61,359 nucleotides of DNA from contig CAJTCV010000023.1 in the NCBI GenBank assembly GCA_910574805.1, positions 1-61,359 of the forward strand. The letters run 5' to 3'. This DNA comes from Lachnospiraceae bacterium (GTDB lineage Bacteria; Bacillota; Clostridia; Lachnospirales; Lachnospiraceae). Shown in pieces: positions 53,641 to 61,359 of the stretch. How positions within the stretch are numbered: position 1 is the first letter of the stretch; each line of letters opens with the position of its first letter. The translations under genes and the position numbers were made by a program. The notes beneath the pieces are model-generated. The model ran no database searches and was not told the DNA's origin. It was given only the letters and a program-made list of their open reading frames with translations.

Positions 53641-54474
53641 ATGATGATTAGAAAAGTATTAGGAAAAATAATAAAATCGCCATGGAATGCACAATATACG
53701 AAATCTGTTCAAAATTCTTATTCAAATGCAACTGTAACAGGAAGTTCAATAGAAGGTAAAAATGTCTGTATTTCTGGTGCAACAGGTGATATAGGGACCG
53801 CTTTAGTAAGACGTTTTTTAATTGAGAAGTGCCATGTAATTTTGATTGGAAGATCAGAAGAGAAGCTAAAAAAATTATGTGATCAGTACAATGTGAAAAT
53901 GGATTATATGGTAATGGATTTATCTATTCCTGCAGAAATTGAAAAAGTATATAGTGATTATGTAAAAAAGAACAGAATTGATATTTTAATTAACAATGCA
54001 GGCGTTTGGGGGGGAGCCAGAGAAAAAAAGTTTAGAAATGTTCCTGTGGTTAATTTGATAAACACTCTAAATACAAATTTAAAAAGTGCTGAATTATTAT
54101 CAAAATTATTATTAGAAGCATATAAAAGGGAAAAAAATGAAATTTCTATTATTAATATATCTTCCATATGTTCACAATTTAACTCTTTCGGATATTCACC
54201 TTATGGAATTTCCAAAGCAGGTCTACTGGGATTAACGAAAGATTTAAATGTAAAATACGGAAGATATGGAGCTACGATAAGAGCTATTCTTCCTGGGTCT
54301 GTAGCTACAAAAATGGGAAATATAAAAGTGGGCGATAATATCGAAGGAAATAATAATATTTTAAACAGGCCAGCTTTAGCAGAGGAAATAGCCGCATTGA
54401 CAGCGGTTTACGCGAGTGACATCGGAAAATACTGTGTCAATAATCTTACTGCTTCTGCAGGTGAAAAAATATAG
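53641..54474 (+). CDS. Short-chain dehydrogenase/reductase
   Basis: 277 aa classical SDR. CISGATGDIGTALVRRF is the cofactor motif (TGxxxGxG in the form SGATGDIG), ILINNAGVWGG the NNAG block, INISSICSQ the catalytic Ser, and YSPYGISKAGLLG the Tyr-x-x-x-Lys. It starts at 53641 or 53644 (ATGATG). About 40 N-terminal residues precede the Rossmann fold, more than usual. It probably reduces a sugar or precursor. The following gene appears to encode a degenerate relative. Confidence 0.85.
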   Translation: MMIRKVLGKIIKSPWNAQYTKSVQNSYSNATVTGSSIEGKNVCISGATGDIGTALVRRFLIEKCHVILIGRSEEKLKKLCDQYNVKMDYMVMDLSIPAEIEKVYSDYVKKNRIDILINNAGVWGGAREKKFRNVPVVNLINTLNTNLKSAELLSKLLLEAYKREKNEISIINISSICSQFNSFGYSPYGISKAGLLGLTKDLNVKYGRYGATIRAILPGSVATKMGNIKVGDNIEGNNNILNRPALAEEIAALTAVYASDIGKYCVNNLTASAGEKI

Positions 54475-54487
54475 TCAGGAAAATGGT

Positions 54488-55120
54488 ATGCTGAAAAAAT
54501 TAGTGTATAAAATAGCCAGAATAGATCAGCGAAGAGTCATATTGGATGCATATCTATATAAAAACATTAAAGATGGATATGCCGGAGGAAGCCTGGAAAA
54601 TAGTAATAGCCTGATAGTTACAACTTCTAAAATTGATAATGTATTCAAGGATTTTTTATTGCAAGAGCAAACGATACTTTCCGAGATAATATTGAATGAA
54701 AATATTTCTGTGAAATCAATTGAAGATAATGCAAAAGAAATCTTGGGACCATATGAACATATTATTAATTATTTTGAAATAAATGCTTGTGATTCTGTCC
54801 AGCAGCTGAAAGATATATATCATGCTATGCAAGTGGAAAGTGATTATCTGGTCAGCATGCGGGAAGGTTTTATTTCGACCTTGACCGTAATAATGTCCAT
54901 TAAAGACGAAAAAAATAATGAGGTTATAGAATCGTCTAAAAGTTTAATCAAAGGCCTATCAGAAGTATTAGGACGACATGGAATCATTGTTAACGGAATA
55001 ATCACTGAGCAAAACGTAGATATAATCGTTGTTGCTAAATGGACAAGTCTATTAAGTAGTAAGTATGGCCATATTCTTGCAGGAGAAATCGTTCATCTTT
55101 CCAATGATGAAGAAGGATAG
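54488..55120 (+). CDS. Divergent SDR-fold-like protein without catalytic motifs
   Basis: About 210 aa. The second half (SLIKGLSEVLGRHGIIVNGI, then LSSKYGHILAGEIVHLS) follows the pattern of SDR C-termini (LG..GIRVN.I... and ..YITGEV.HV). The glycine-rich cofactor loop is replaced by SNSLIVTTSKIDN and no Tyr-x-x-x-Lys is seen. It could be a non-catalytic partner of the SDR upstream, 13 bp away. The ATG at 54488 follows AGGAAAATGGT; the longer frame from 54416 overlaps the SDR. The family call is tentative. Confidence 0.5.
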   Translation: MLKKLVYKIARIDQRRVILDAYLYKNIKDGYAGGSLENSNSLIVTTSKIDNVFKDFLLQEQTILSEIILNENISVKSIEDNAKEILGPYEHIINYFEINACDSVQQLKDIYHAMQVESDYLVSMREGFISTLTVIMSIKDEKNNEVIESSKSLIKGLSEVLGRHGIIVNGIITEQNVDIIVVAKWTSLLSSKYGHILAGEIVHLSNDEEG

Positions 55121-55128
55121 AATCTAAG

Positions 55129-56673
55129 ATGAAAGCATCAAGAACAAAAAATGCAATGCTTATATTGCGTTCCAGTAGTATAAGGCAAATTATTACCCTT
55201 ATTACTATTTTTATAATTCGTACTGTATTTATTCATACTTTAGGTTCTGAATATCTGGGGCTAAATGGCTTATTTACTAATATACTGTCATTGCTTGCAT
55301 TATCGGAATTAGGCATTGGAACTGCAATTACTTTCTACTTATATAAACCTATTGAAGAAGAGGACATTGAAAGAATAAAAACTCTGATGAGTTTTTATAA
55401 AATATGTTATAGATTTGTGGGACTGGCAATTTTAACTGTAGGTGCAATTATTACACCATTGCTTCCATTTGTTGTCCACTTTGATGTGGATTTAGAAGTT
55501 AACTTGTATATAATATATTTCTTGTATCTAATTAATACAGCCAGTTCGTATTTGCTGTTTGCATATAAGCAATCCTTTTTACTGGCAAATCAGCAGCAAT
55601 ATACAGTTGAAAAAATAAGCACTGTTTTTTGCATGATTCAGCTTGGTTTGGATTTTTTCAATATTGCAATTTTAAAAAATTATTATGCCTATTTGATCGG
55701 AGATATTTTTGCTGTTCTTATTAAGAATACAATGATTTCAATAGCGGTTGACAAAGAGTTCCCATTTTTAAAAGAAAAAAAATATGTCAAAATATCTAAT
55801 CAAGAACTGAAAAAATTTTTAAAAGATATATTTTCGGTTTCTGTATTCAAAATTGGAAGTCAACTATTTAATGTAACCGATAATATTATTATTTCAATAA
55901 TGTTAGGTACTATGATAGTTGGATACTATAGTAATTACTATTTACTGATTAGCTATGCAACGTTATTTTTTGGAATGATCATGAAAGCATTTACTGCCGG
56001 CATTGGCAATGTAGCAGCGAGTGAAAGTGAAGAAAAAAATTTTCTGGTTTATAAACGGATTGATTTTTTAATGTTTGTTATAGCGACTGTGATATCTGTT
56101 TGTATGTGTCAGTTATTTAACTCCTTTATCAAGATTTGGGTTGGATCAGTTGATGAAAAATATATATTAGGCCAGGTAGTGGTTTTCATTATTTCCTTTG
56201 ATTTTTATATTAATTGTTCGTGTCAGACATCAAATACATTCCGAGAAACGACAGGTAATTTTAAAAGCGGACAGTGGTTACAGTTATTTGGTGGAATAAT
56301 GAATATCGGATTATCGTTTCTGTTCGGAAACTTCTGGGGACTGCAAGGTATATTTTCAGCTACAGTTATGAGTAAATTGGCAATTACAGTTACACCATTT
56401 TTATGGAAAATATCAAATAATGTGTTTAACCAGAAACCAGCCATTATTATTTTTGAATACTATAAAAAATTACTCGTACGTACAACGATAGTTCTACTAT
56501 GCTGGTTAGTATGTTCTCGCTTTCATATGACAAATACAATGGGACTGATTATTGAAGCTATATTATCTGTTGTAATTTCTTATTGTGTTATTTTTGCTGT
56601 GTATCGGAAAACCGATGAATTAAATTACCTGCTGACAAAAGGTAAAAGTATTATTCTCAAACTCAAAATATAG
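55129..56673 (+). CDS. Wzx-type polysaccharide flippase (third)
   Basis: 514 aa with about fourteen transmembrane segments. IRTVFIHTLGSEYLGLNGLF near the start is typical of PST-type exporters in Firmicutes, as is GIGTAITFYLYKPI. It should flip the lipid-linked unit of the right-hand cluster. The gene is very AT-rich. Confidence 0.88.
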   Translation: MKASRTKNAMLILRSSSIRQIITLITIFIIRTVFIHTLGSEYLGLNGLFTNILSLLALSELGIGTAITFYLYKPIEEEDIERIKTLMSFYKICYRFVGLAILTVGAIITPLLPFVVHFDVDLEVNLYIIYFLYLINTASSYLLFAYKQSFLLANQQQYTVEKISTVFCMIQLGLDFFNIAILKNYYAYLIGDIFAVLIKNTMISIAVDKEFPFLKEKKYVKISNQELKKFLKDIFSVSVFKIGSQLFNVTDNIIISIMLGTMIVGYYSNYYLLISYATLFFGMIMKAFTAGIGNVAASESEEKNFLVYKRIDFLMFVIATVISVCMCQLFNSFIKIWVGSVDEKYILGQVVVFIISFDFYINCSCQTSNTFRETTGNFKSGQWLQLFGGIMNIGLSFLFGNFWGLQGIFSATVMSKLAITVTPFLWKISNNVFNQKPAIIIFEYYKKLLVRTTIVLLCWLVCSRFHMTNTMGLIIEAILSVVISYCVIFAVYRKTDELNYLLTKGKSIILKLKI

Positions 56674-56689
56674 AAAGAAGGAAAAAATA

Positions 56690-57259
56690 TTGAAAATTGC
56701 AGGCGATATGAAGCGCTATAAGGAACTGATTGATTATGATGAAAAAATAAATGCTGCATTCAGGGGGCAAATCAGGTTATCCGGAAGGCAGAGGAAAGAA
56801 TATGAATGGAAATCTATTAAAACATATAGAATGTTCCAATGCAATAGAGGAACCTTTATTGGAAAAATCTATAAATGGCGATTATTGCAGTTAGAGAAAA
56901 AAACGGGTATTCATTTTGAAAGCAACCCTAATATAGGAAAAGGTCTAATCATCGGACATTGGGGGAGAATAATCTTTAACGGAGAAGCACAGTTTGGCGA
57001 TGATCTCTTAATCACTCATGGTGTTACTATTGGTAGAGATATACGGGGGAAACGAAAAGGAGTTCCAAGTATAGGAAATCGTGTCTGCATTCGCGCTAAT
57101 TCGACGGTTGTAGGTAATGTTACTATAGGGGATGATGTTCTTATTGCGCCAAATACATTTGTGAATTTTGATGTACCGAGTCATTCGATTGTAATAGGAA
57201 ATCCGGCAAGTATACATCATAAAGACAATGCAACGGAAAAACACATCCCATCAGTCTAA
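56690..57259 (+). CDS. Serine O-acetyltransferase-like hexapeptide protein
   Basis: 189 aa. A short helical head is followed by a beta-helix of CysE type: HFESNPNIGKGLIIGHWGRI, then GDDLLITHGVTIGRDIRGKR and IGDDVLIAPNTFVNFDVP. It starts at TTG 56690 after GAAAGAAGG; an ATG at 56708 is an alternative. Within this operon it should acetylate a sugar. It lies 25 bp before kdsB. Confidence 0.8.
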   Translation: MKIAGDMKRYKELIDYDEKINAAFRGQIRLSGRQRKEYEWKSIKTYRMFQCNRGTFIGKIYKWRLLQLEKKTGIHFESNPNIGKGLIIGHWGRIIFNGEAQFGDDLLITHGVTIGRDIRGKRKGVPSIGNRVCIRANSTVVGNVTIGDDVLIAPNTFVNFDVPSHSIVIGNPASIHHKDNATEKHIPSV

Positions 57260-57284
57260 TTAATATGAAAGAGAGTAAGTTAAA

Positions 57285-58022
57285 ATGAAAACCATAGCGA
57301 TTATTCCATCCAGATATGGTTCCAGTAGATTTCCAGGAAAGCCTTTGGCATTGATTTCCGGGAAGCCAATGATTCAGTGGGTATACGAGAATATAAACAA
57401 TGTGGATTTATTAGATGCTGTATATGTTGCAACCGATGATCAGCGAATTTTTGATTGCGTTGAATCATTTGGAGGAAAAGCATTAATGACAGCCTCCACA
57501 CATACATGTGGCACTGACAGATTAGCAGAATGTGTTAATATTTTAAATTTATCGGATGAAGATATTGTATTAAACATTCAAGGTGATGAACCTCTTATCA
57601 GACCCCAGATGGTTTTAGACCTTGTAAGTGTATTCGATGACAAAAATGTTTATATGGGCACATTAAAGAAAAAAATAGATATTGAGGAAGAATTATCTAA
57701 TCCCAATGTAGTAAAAGTTATTACTGCATTAAATGGAGATGCTATTTATTTCTCCAGATATACATTGCCTTATGAGAGAGACGGAATAAAAAGCCCCCAC
57801 TATAAGCATATAGGAGCTTATGGATATAAGACGTGGTTTCTTTTGAAATATAGTAAAATGCAGAAGACGCAATTAGAGCAGGCAGAATGTCTGGAACAGT
57901 TAAGAGTACTTGAATATGGATATAAAATTCGTGTAAAAGAGACAAAATGGCAGACAGTAGGAGTCGATACACCGGAACAGATTGGACAGGTTGAGAAGGA
58001 ACTGGAAAAGGCAGGTTTATAA
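57285..58022 (+). CDS. kdsB: 3-deoxy-manno-octulosonate cytidylyltransferase
   Basis: 245 aa with all the classic motifs: AIIPSRYGSSRFPGKPLALI, LNIQGDEPLIRP, KHIGAYGYKTWFL, and a C-terminal VGVDTPEQIGQVEKEL. It charges Kdo with CTP to give CMP-Kdo. It leads a tight kdsB-kdsA-kdsD-kdsC run. The KdsB-like protein at 9990 deviates at two of these motifs. Confidence 0.93.
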   Translation: MKTIAIIPSRYGSSRFPGKPLALISGKPMIQWVYENINNVDLLDAVYVATDDQRIFDCVESFGGKALMTASTHTCGTDRLAECVNILNLSDEDIVLNIQGDEPLIRPQMVLDLVSVFDDKNVYMGTLKKKIDIEEELSNPNVVKVITALNGDAIYFSRYTLPYERDGIKSPHYKHIGAYGYKTWFLLKYSKMQKTQLEQAECLEQLRVLEYGYKIRVKETKWQTVGVDTPEQIGQVEKELEKAGL

Positions 58023-58024
58023 TA

Positions 58025-58801
58025 ATGAGTAAATTTATTTTAATTGCGGGACCTTGTGTTATTGAGTCAGAAGAGAATGTAATGACGATTGCTGAAACTG
58101 TAAAAGGTATCGCGAAACGCCTGGATCTTGACTGTTATTTTAAAGCCTCTTTTGATAAGGCGAACCGAACCAGTATTACTTCGTATAGAGGGCCGGGTAT
58201 AGAAGAAGGATTACGTGTTTTAAGAAAGGTAAAGGATACATATGGGTTAAAGATTGCTACTGATATACATGAGCCTTGGCAGGCAGAAAAATCTGCAGAA
58301 GTTTGTGATCTCATTCAGATCCCGGCATTTCTCTGCCGTCAAACGGACCTTTTAATGGCAGCTGCGAAGACGGGGAAGGTGATTAATGTAAAAAAAGCCC
58401 AGTTTCTCGCTCCCTGGGATATGGCCAATGTTGTCAAAAAACTTGAAGATTCAGGAAACAGGAATATTATGCTTTGTGAAAGAGGAACTGTTTTTGGATA
58501 TAACACATTGGTTGTCGATATGACAGGGATTGCAGAAATGAAAAAATTTGGTTACCCAATAGTTATGGATGCGACACATAGCGTACAAAAACCTGGCGGA
58601 AAAGGAGATGCTACAGGTGGTAATCGTGAAAATGTAGAACCGCTTGCAAAAGCTGCCATTGCGGCGGGCGCAGATGCACTTTTCTTTGAAGTCCATCCGG
58701 ATCCTGACAATGCTAAATCTGATGGCCCTAATATGGTAAAACTTGATGAATTTGAAGGACTACTCAAGAGGATTATCAGAGTGTATGATGCTGTACATTG
58801 A
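58025..58801 (+). CDS. kdsA: Kdo-8-phosphate synthase, metal-dependent type
   Basis: 258 aa. ILIAGPCVIESEE, YFKASFDKANRTSITSYRGP, CERGTVFGYNTLVVDM and VMDATHSVQKPGG are the KdsA hallmarks. The Cys in AGPC is the residue that marks the metal-dependent class (Asn in the E. coli enzyme). It condenses phosphoenolpyruvate with arabinose-5-phosphate. It starts 2 bp after kdsB. Confidence 0.95.
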   Translation: MSKFILIAGPCVIESEENVMTIAETVKGIAKRLDLDCYFKASFDKANRTSITSYRGPGIEEGLRVLRKVKDTYGLKIATDIHEPWQAEKSAEVCDLIQIPAFLCRQTDLLMAAAKTGKVINVKKAQFLAPWDMANVVKKLEDSGNRNIMLCERGTVFGYNTLVVDMTGIAEMKKFGYPIVMDATHSVQKPGGKGDATGGNRENVEPLAKAAIAAGADALFFEVHPDPDNAKSDGPNMVKLDEFEGLLKRIIRVYDAVH

Positions 58802-58846
58802 TAGAAGACGCAACTAAGTGTGGAAACATATGGAAAGGAATTGAAA

Positions 58847-59812
58847 ATGAATAAATTAGCAGAAGGAAAGCGCATTTTCGATATTGAAATTGAAGCCTTG
58901 CAAAAAACAAGAGATGCACTTGATAATACATTTGTGCAGATACTGGATCTTGTTGTTGAATGTCATGGAAAAGTTATTATAACTGGGATAGGTAAGTCAG
59001 GACACATCGCGGCCAAGATTGCTGCTACCTTTGCCAGCTTAGGTACTCCGTCGTTTAGATTGCATCCGGCAGAAGCGATGCATGGAGATCTTGGGATGAT
59101 ATCTGCAAATGATGTGGTTATTGCGATCAGTTTTAGCGGCGAGTCTGATGAGATCGTTAAAATTCTTCCTAATATCAGGATAATTGGAGCGACATTGGTT
59201 GGACTTACAAGTAATTCCGCATCTACTTTAGCACAGGCTTCGGATATTGTACAGATTTTGCCAAAGATTGATGAAGCCTGTTATCTCGGACTTGCTCCCA
59301 CATCAAGTACAACCAGTGTTCTTTGCTATGGAGATGCGCTTGCAGTAGTCGCAAGTGGAGTGTATGGATTTAGAGATGCAGATTTCGGAAAGTTTCATCC
59401 GGCGGGAGCATTAGGAAAGAAACTCATTCTCAAAGTTGATAACTTAATGTCCAGTGGCAATGATGTGCCACTAGTAACGTCTGGAACATTACTTATGGAT
59501 GCGATTCCTGTTATGTCAAAAAAGGGATTGGGAATTGTTTCCGTAGTAGACGATGACAATAAACTTCTTGGAATTATATGTGATGGAGATCTTCGGAGAA
59601 TAATTGAAAAGAAAATTGATATTTATTCCGTTGCTGTGAATGAAGTAATGATTAAAAATCCGAAAACTATTAAAAGAGAAAAATTGGCGGTTGATGCTTT
59701 ACGCTTTATTAAGAGTCATAGTATTAATAATCTGCCGGTAGTGGATGATAACAATATCGTAGTTGGAACAATCACATGGCAGCAGATTATAAAAGCAGGA
59801 ATTGTTTCCTGA
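58847..59812 (+). CDS. kdsD: Arabinose-5-phosphate isomerase
   Basis: About 321 aa. The SIS domain has ITGIGKSGHIAAKIAATFAS and HPAEAMHGDLGMI, then TSSTTSVLCYGDALAV. Two CBS repeats follow (VDNLMSSGNDVPLV and VNEVMIKNPKTI). This is the full KdsD/KpsF layout. The ATG at 58847 follows GGAAAGGAATT; the GTG at 58820 is less likely. It supplies arabinose-5-phosphate from ribulose-5-phosphate for KdsA. Confidence 0.93.
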   Translation: MNKLAEGKRIFDIEIEALQKTRDALDNTFVQILDLVVECHGKVIITGIGKSGHIAAKIAATFASLGTPSFRLHPAEAMHGDLGMISANDVVIAISFSGESDEIVKILPNIRIIGATLVGLTSNSASTLAQASDIVQILPKIDEACYLGLAPTSSTTSVLCYGDALAVVASGVYGFRDADFGKFHPAGALGKKLILKVDNLMSSGNDVPLVTSGTLLMDAIPVMSKKGLGIVSVVDDDNKLLGIICDGDLRRIIEKKIDIYSVAVNEVMIKNPKTIKREKLAVDALRFIKSHSINNLPVVDDNNIVVGTITWQQIIKAGIVS

Positions 59813-59884
59813 GAATTATAAATGGCAGACACAAATGAGATATCAGGCAATATAAAAATATTTTAGCAAGGTAATGATGTATCA

Positions 59885-60418
59885 GTGGAAACGATTAAAT
59901 ACTTGGTAATGGATGTAGACGGTACCCTTACAGATGGGAAAATTTATATGGGCATAAATGGGGAATTTTTTAAAGCATTTAGTATTAAAGATGGCTATGG
60001 AATTTACAATATTTTGATTCCGACAGGAATTACACCTGTCATTATTACAGGGCGAAAGTCTAAAATACTTGAAAATCGTTGTAAAGAGCTTGGTATTGAA
60101 AATATATATCAGGGTGTTGGTAATAAAATAGAAAAACTGGACGAATTGTTAAGTAATGGTGATTCTACATATGCTAATGTAGCCTATATAGGTGATGATC
60201 TTAACGATTTATCATGTATGATCCCTGTAAAAAAAAGCGGTGGATTAATAGGATGTCCTGCAGATGCTGCAGAAAAAGTAAAAGAACTCGCCGATTATAT
60301 ATGCAATAATAATGGTGGTAGTGGAGCTGTTCGAGAATTTATAGAATGGTTAATAAAAAATGACATATGTATAGCGACTGAAGGAGTTAAAAAAAGTGAT
60401 TATGAATATGGTATCTAA
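59885..60418 (+). CDS. kdsC: Kdo-8-phosphate phosphatase
   Basis: 177 aa cap-less HAD phosphatase. YLVMDVDGTLTDGKIYMG has the Asp-x-Asp, VIITGRKS motif II, and AYIGDDLNDLSCM motif IV, as in KdsC. It starts at GTG. With it, every step from ribulose-5-phosphate to CMP-Kdo is present. Confidence 0.9.
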   Translation: METIKYLVMDVDGTLTDGKIYMGINGEFFKAFSIKDGYGIYNILIPTGITPVIITGRKSKILENRCKELGIENIYQGVGNKIEKLDELLSNGDSTYANVAYIGDDLNDLSCMIPVKKSGGLIGCPADAAEKVKELADYICNNNGGSGAVREFIEWLIKNDICIATEGVKKSDYEYGI

Positions 60419-61268
60419 AGAAAGATCAAAGGATGCCCAAAAGGTGGACTATAATTATGGAATAGATCTGTTTAGAATCCTGGCAATGATTATGGTTATC
60501 ATCCTTCACATATTATCGCATGGTGGTATTTGGGAATCATCCACAACTTTGACAATACATAATGAATTGACATGGCTGCTGGGAATCGGAGCATATTGCG
60601 CAGTAAATTCGTATGCTCTTATTTCAGGTTATGTTGGGTATGGAAAGAAGCGAAAATATTCCAATTTATTTTATTTGTATTTTGAAGTGCTCTTTTATAC
60701 CCTTACATCAACTGCACTGTTTGCATATTTTAAGCCGGAATGGGTTACAATACAATTGGTTATTAATGCAATTATTCCATTTTTAAATAATACATATTGG
60801 TACTTTATAGGATATTTCTGTTTATTTTTCTTTATGCCTTTCTTCAATATTGCATTAGACACTTTTGATAAGGTTACAATTGAAAAATTATTGTTTACAA
60901 TGTTCATTATTTTTTCGTTATTTCCTACACTATTTCATTCAGACATTGCTTTTACAAATAATGGTTTTAGCTTTTTGTGGCTTGCCAGTATGTATATTAC
61001 AGGAGCATGGATTAAAAAACGCAAAATTTCTGAAATGCATTATAATAATAAAATAAACTTACTGGTTTATCTTATCTGTGTGATTTTTACCTGGTTCTCG
61101 AAAATATTAATCGAAATTTTAAATTTAAACATATTCGGAAATCTAAAAGATGGAACTTATTTGATTAGTTACACATCTCCCACAATTATAGTTTGTTCAG
61201 TAACACTGTTGTTATTTTTTTTCTCGCTTGAATTGCGGAAAATGTTTAATTTCCAAGCCTTAGGTTAA
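60396..61268 (+). pseudogene. Acyltransferase-3 family gene, 3' end lost to an insertion element
   Basis: 290 aa. NYGIDLFRILAMIMVIILHI is the start of the family, with His at the end of helix 1; about eight transmembrane segments follow. Relatives are about 340-360 aa (the copy at 17340 has 343), so about the last 50 residues are missing. The frame ends at a stop within the start of an IS200/IS605-type left end at about 61266. Whether the shortened protein works is unknown. It starts at GTG 60396 after GAAGGAG, overlapping kdsC by 23 bp. Confidence 0.7.
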
Positions 61269-61359
61269 ATCCACCGCCTTTCAGGCGGTAGAGCTTTAGC
61301 GTCACTTTCTTTTTGCAGCATCAGTGATATAATGGTTGGAGAGGAAGGTGAAGGAAATG
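61266..61359 (+). mobile_element. Left end of an IS200/IS605-type element (partial, runs off the window)
   Basis: A hairpin pairs ACCGCC (61273-61278) with GGCGGT (61284-61289) near the boundary, then comes an extended -10 promoter (TGA before TATAAT at 61328-61333), a strong ribosome binding site (GGAGAGGAAGG) and ATG at 61357-61359. A subterminal hairpin 60-90 bp before the first gene suits the left end of an IS200/IS605 element, with tnpA next. The transposase itself lies beyond the window. Confidence 0.5.

Noticed and set aside
61265-61302. Similarity of the right-edge sequence (TTAAATCC ... GCTTTAGCG) to the R1-R4 sites
   Set aside because: The arms are 20 bp apart with a stable hairpin between them, the spacer is absent, and a promoter and start codon follow. 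An insertion-element left end explains it better.
1-61359. CRISPR arrays, tRNA and rRNA genes
   Set aside because: No regularly spaced repeats and no cloverleaf or rRNA-like sequences were seen on reading either strand; a covariance-model search would be needed to be certain.

Overview
The window looks like a gut Firmicute, most likely Lachnospiraceae. The evidence is a low to moderate G+C content, strong AGGAGG-type ribosome binding sites, a helix-turn-helix/LicC/LicA fusion gene, and multicopy AAA-ATPase-like/PD-(D/E)XK genes. This is inference; no rRNA or housekeeping marker is present. Almost all of it is accessory DNA for surface polysaccharides. Three self-contained Wzx/Wzy-type clusters lie side by side.

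Layout. (1) 84-23544, transcribed leftwards from rfbF at 23298. It holds a CDP-6-deoxyhexose module (rfbF, rfbG, an RfbC-like epimerase, an NAD epimerase/reductase), a Nudix enzyme, four candidate glycosyl or phospho-transferases, an acyltransferase, Wzy and Wzx. It also has an unusual ulosonate-like module (an aldolase fused to a DUF115-like domain, a KdsB-like cytidylyltransferase, a free DUF115 protein and a HAD phosphatase). A phosphocholine operon (licB, licA, licC and a fusion gene) closes it. (2) 23545-40762, also leftwards from 40606: a pseudaminic/legionaminic-type nonulosonate cluster with its own flippase, polymerase and transferases, plus decayed AAA-ATPase paralogues and an IS200/IS605-type remnant at its left end. 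(3) 40763-42475: a 1.7 kb segment with a tyrosine recombinase gene, bounded by inverted copies of one short site. (4) 42476-61359, rightwards: a second CDP-6-deoxyhexose module, transferases, Wzy, Wzx and a complete CMP-Kdo pathway (kdsB, kdsA, kdsD, kdsC). It ends in an acyltransferase gene cut short by what looks like the left end of an IS200/IS605-type element.

The most interesting signal is a set of four recombinase-core-like sites, each with two 7-bp inverted arms around the same asymmetric 7-bp spacer. They lie at 84-104 (R1), 23545-23565 (R2), 40763-40783 (R3) and, in opposite orientation, 42455-42475 (R4). R1-R3 lie in one orientation; R2 and R3 each sit just upstream of the first gene of a leftward polysaccharide operon, and R1 is at the window edge. 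R4 sits upstream of the rightward operon. Inside R3-R4, next to R4, is a strong outward promoter (TTGACT, 17 bp, TAGAAT, extended -10). Beside R1, R2 and R3 is a leftward intrinsic-terminator-like hairpin with an A/T tract. As written, only the right-hand Kdo operon faces the promoter. Inversion between R4 and R3, R2 or R1 would instead aim it at the nonulosonate operon, the phosphocholine/CDP-sugar operon, or whatever lies left of the window. I read this as a candidate recombinase-carrying invertible promoter that selects one of several capsule-like operons. The sites, promoter and terminators are visible in the sequence; the switching is inference.
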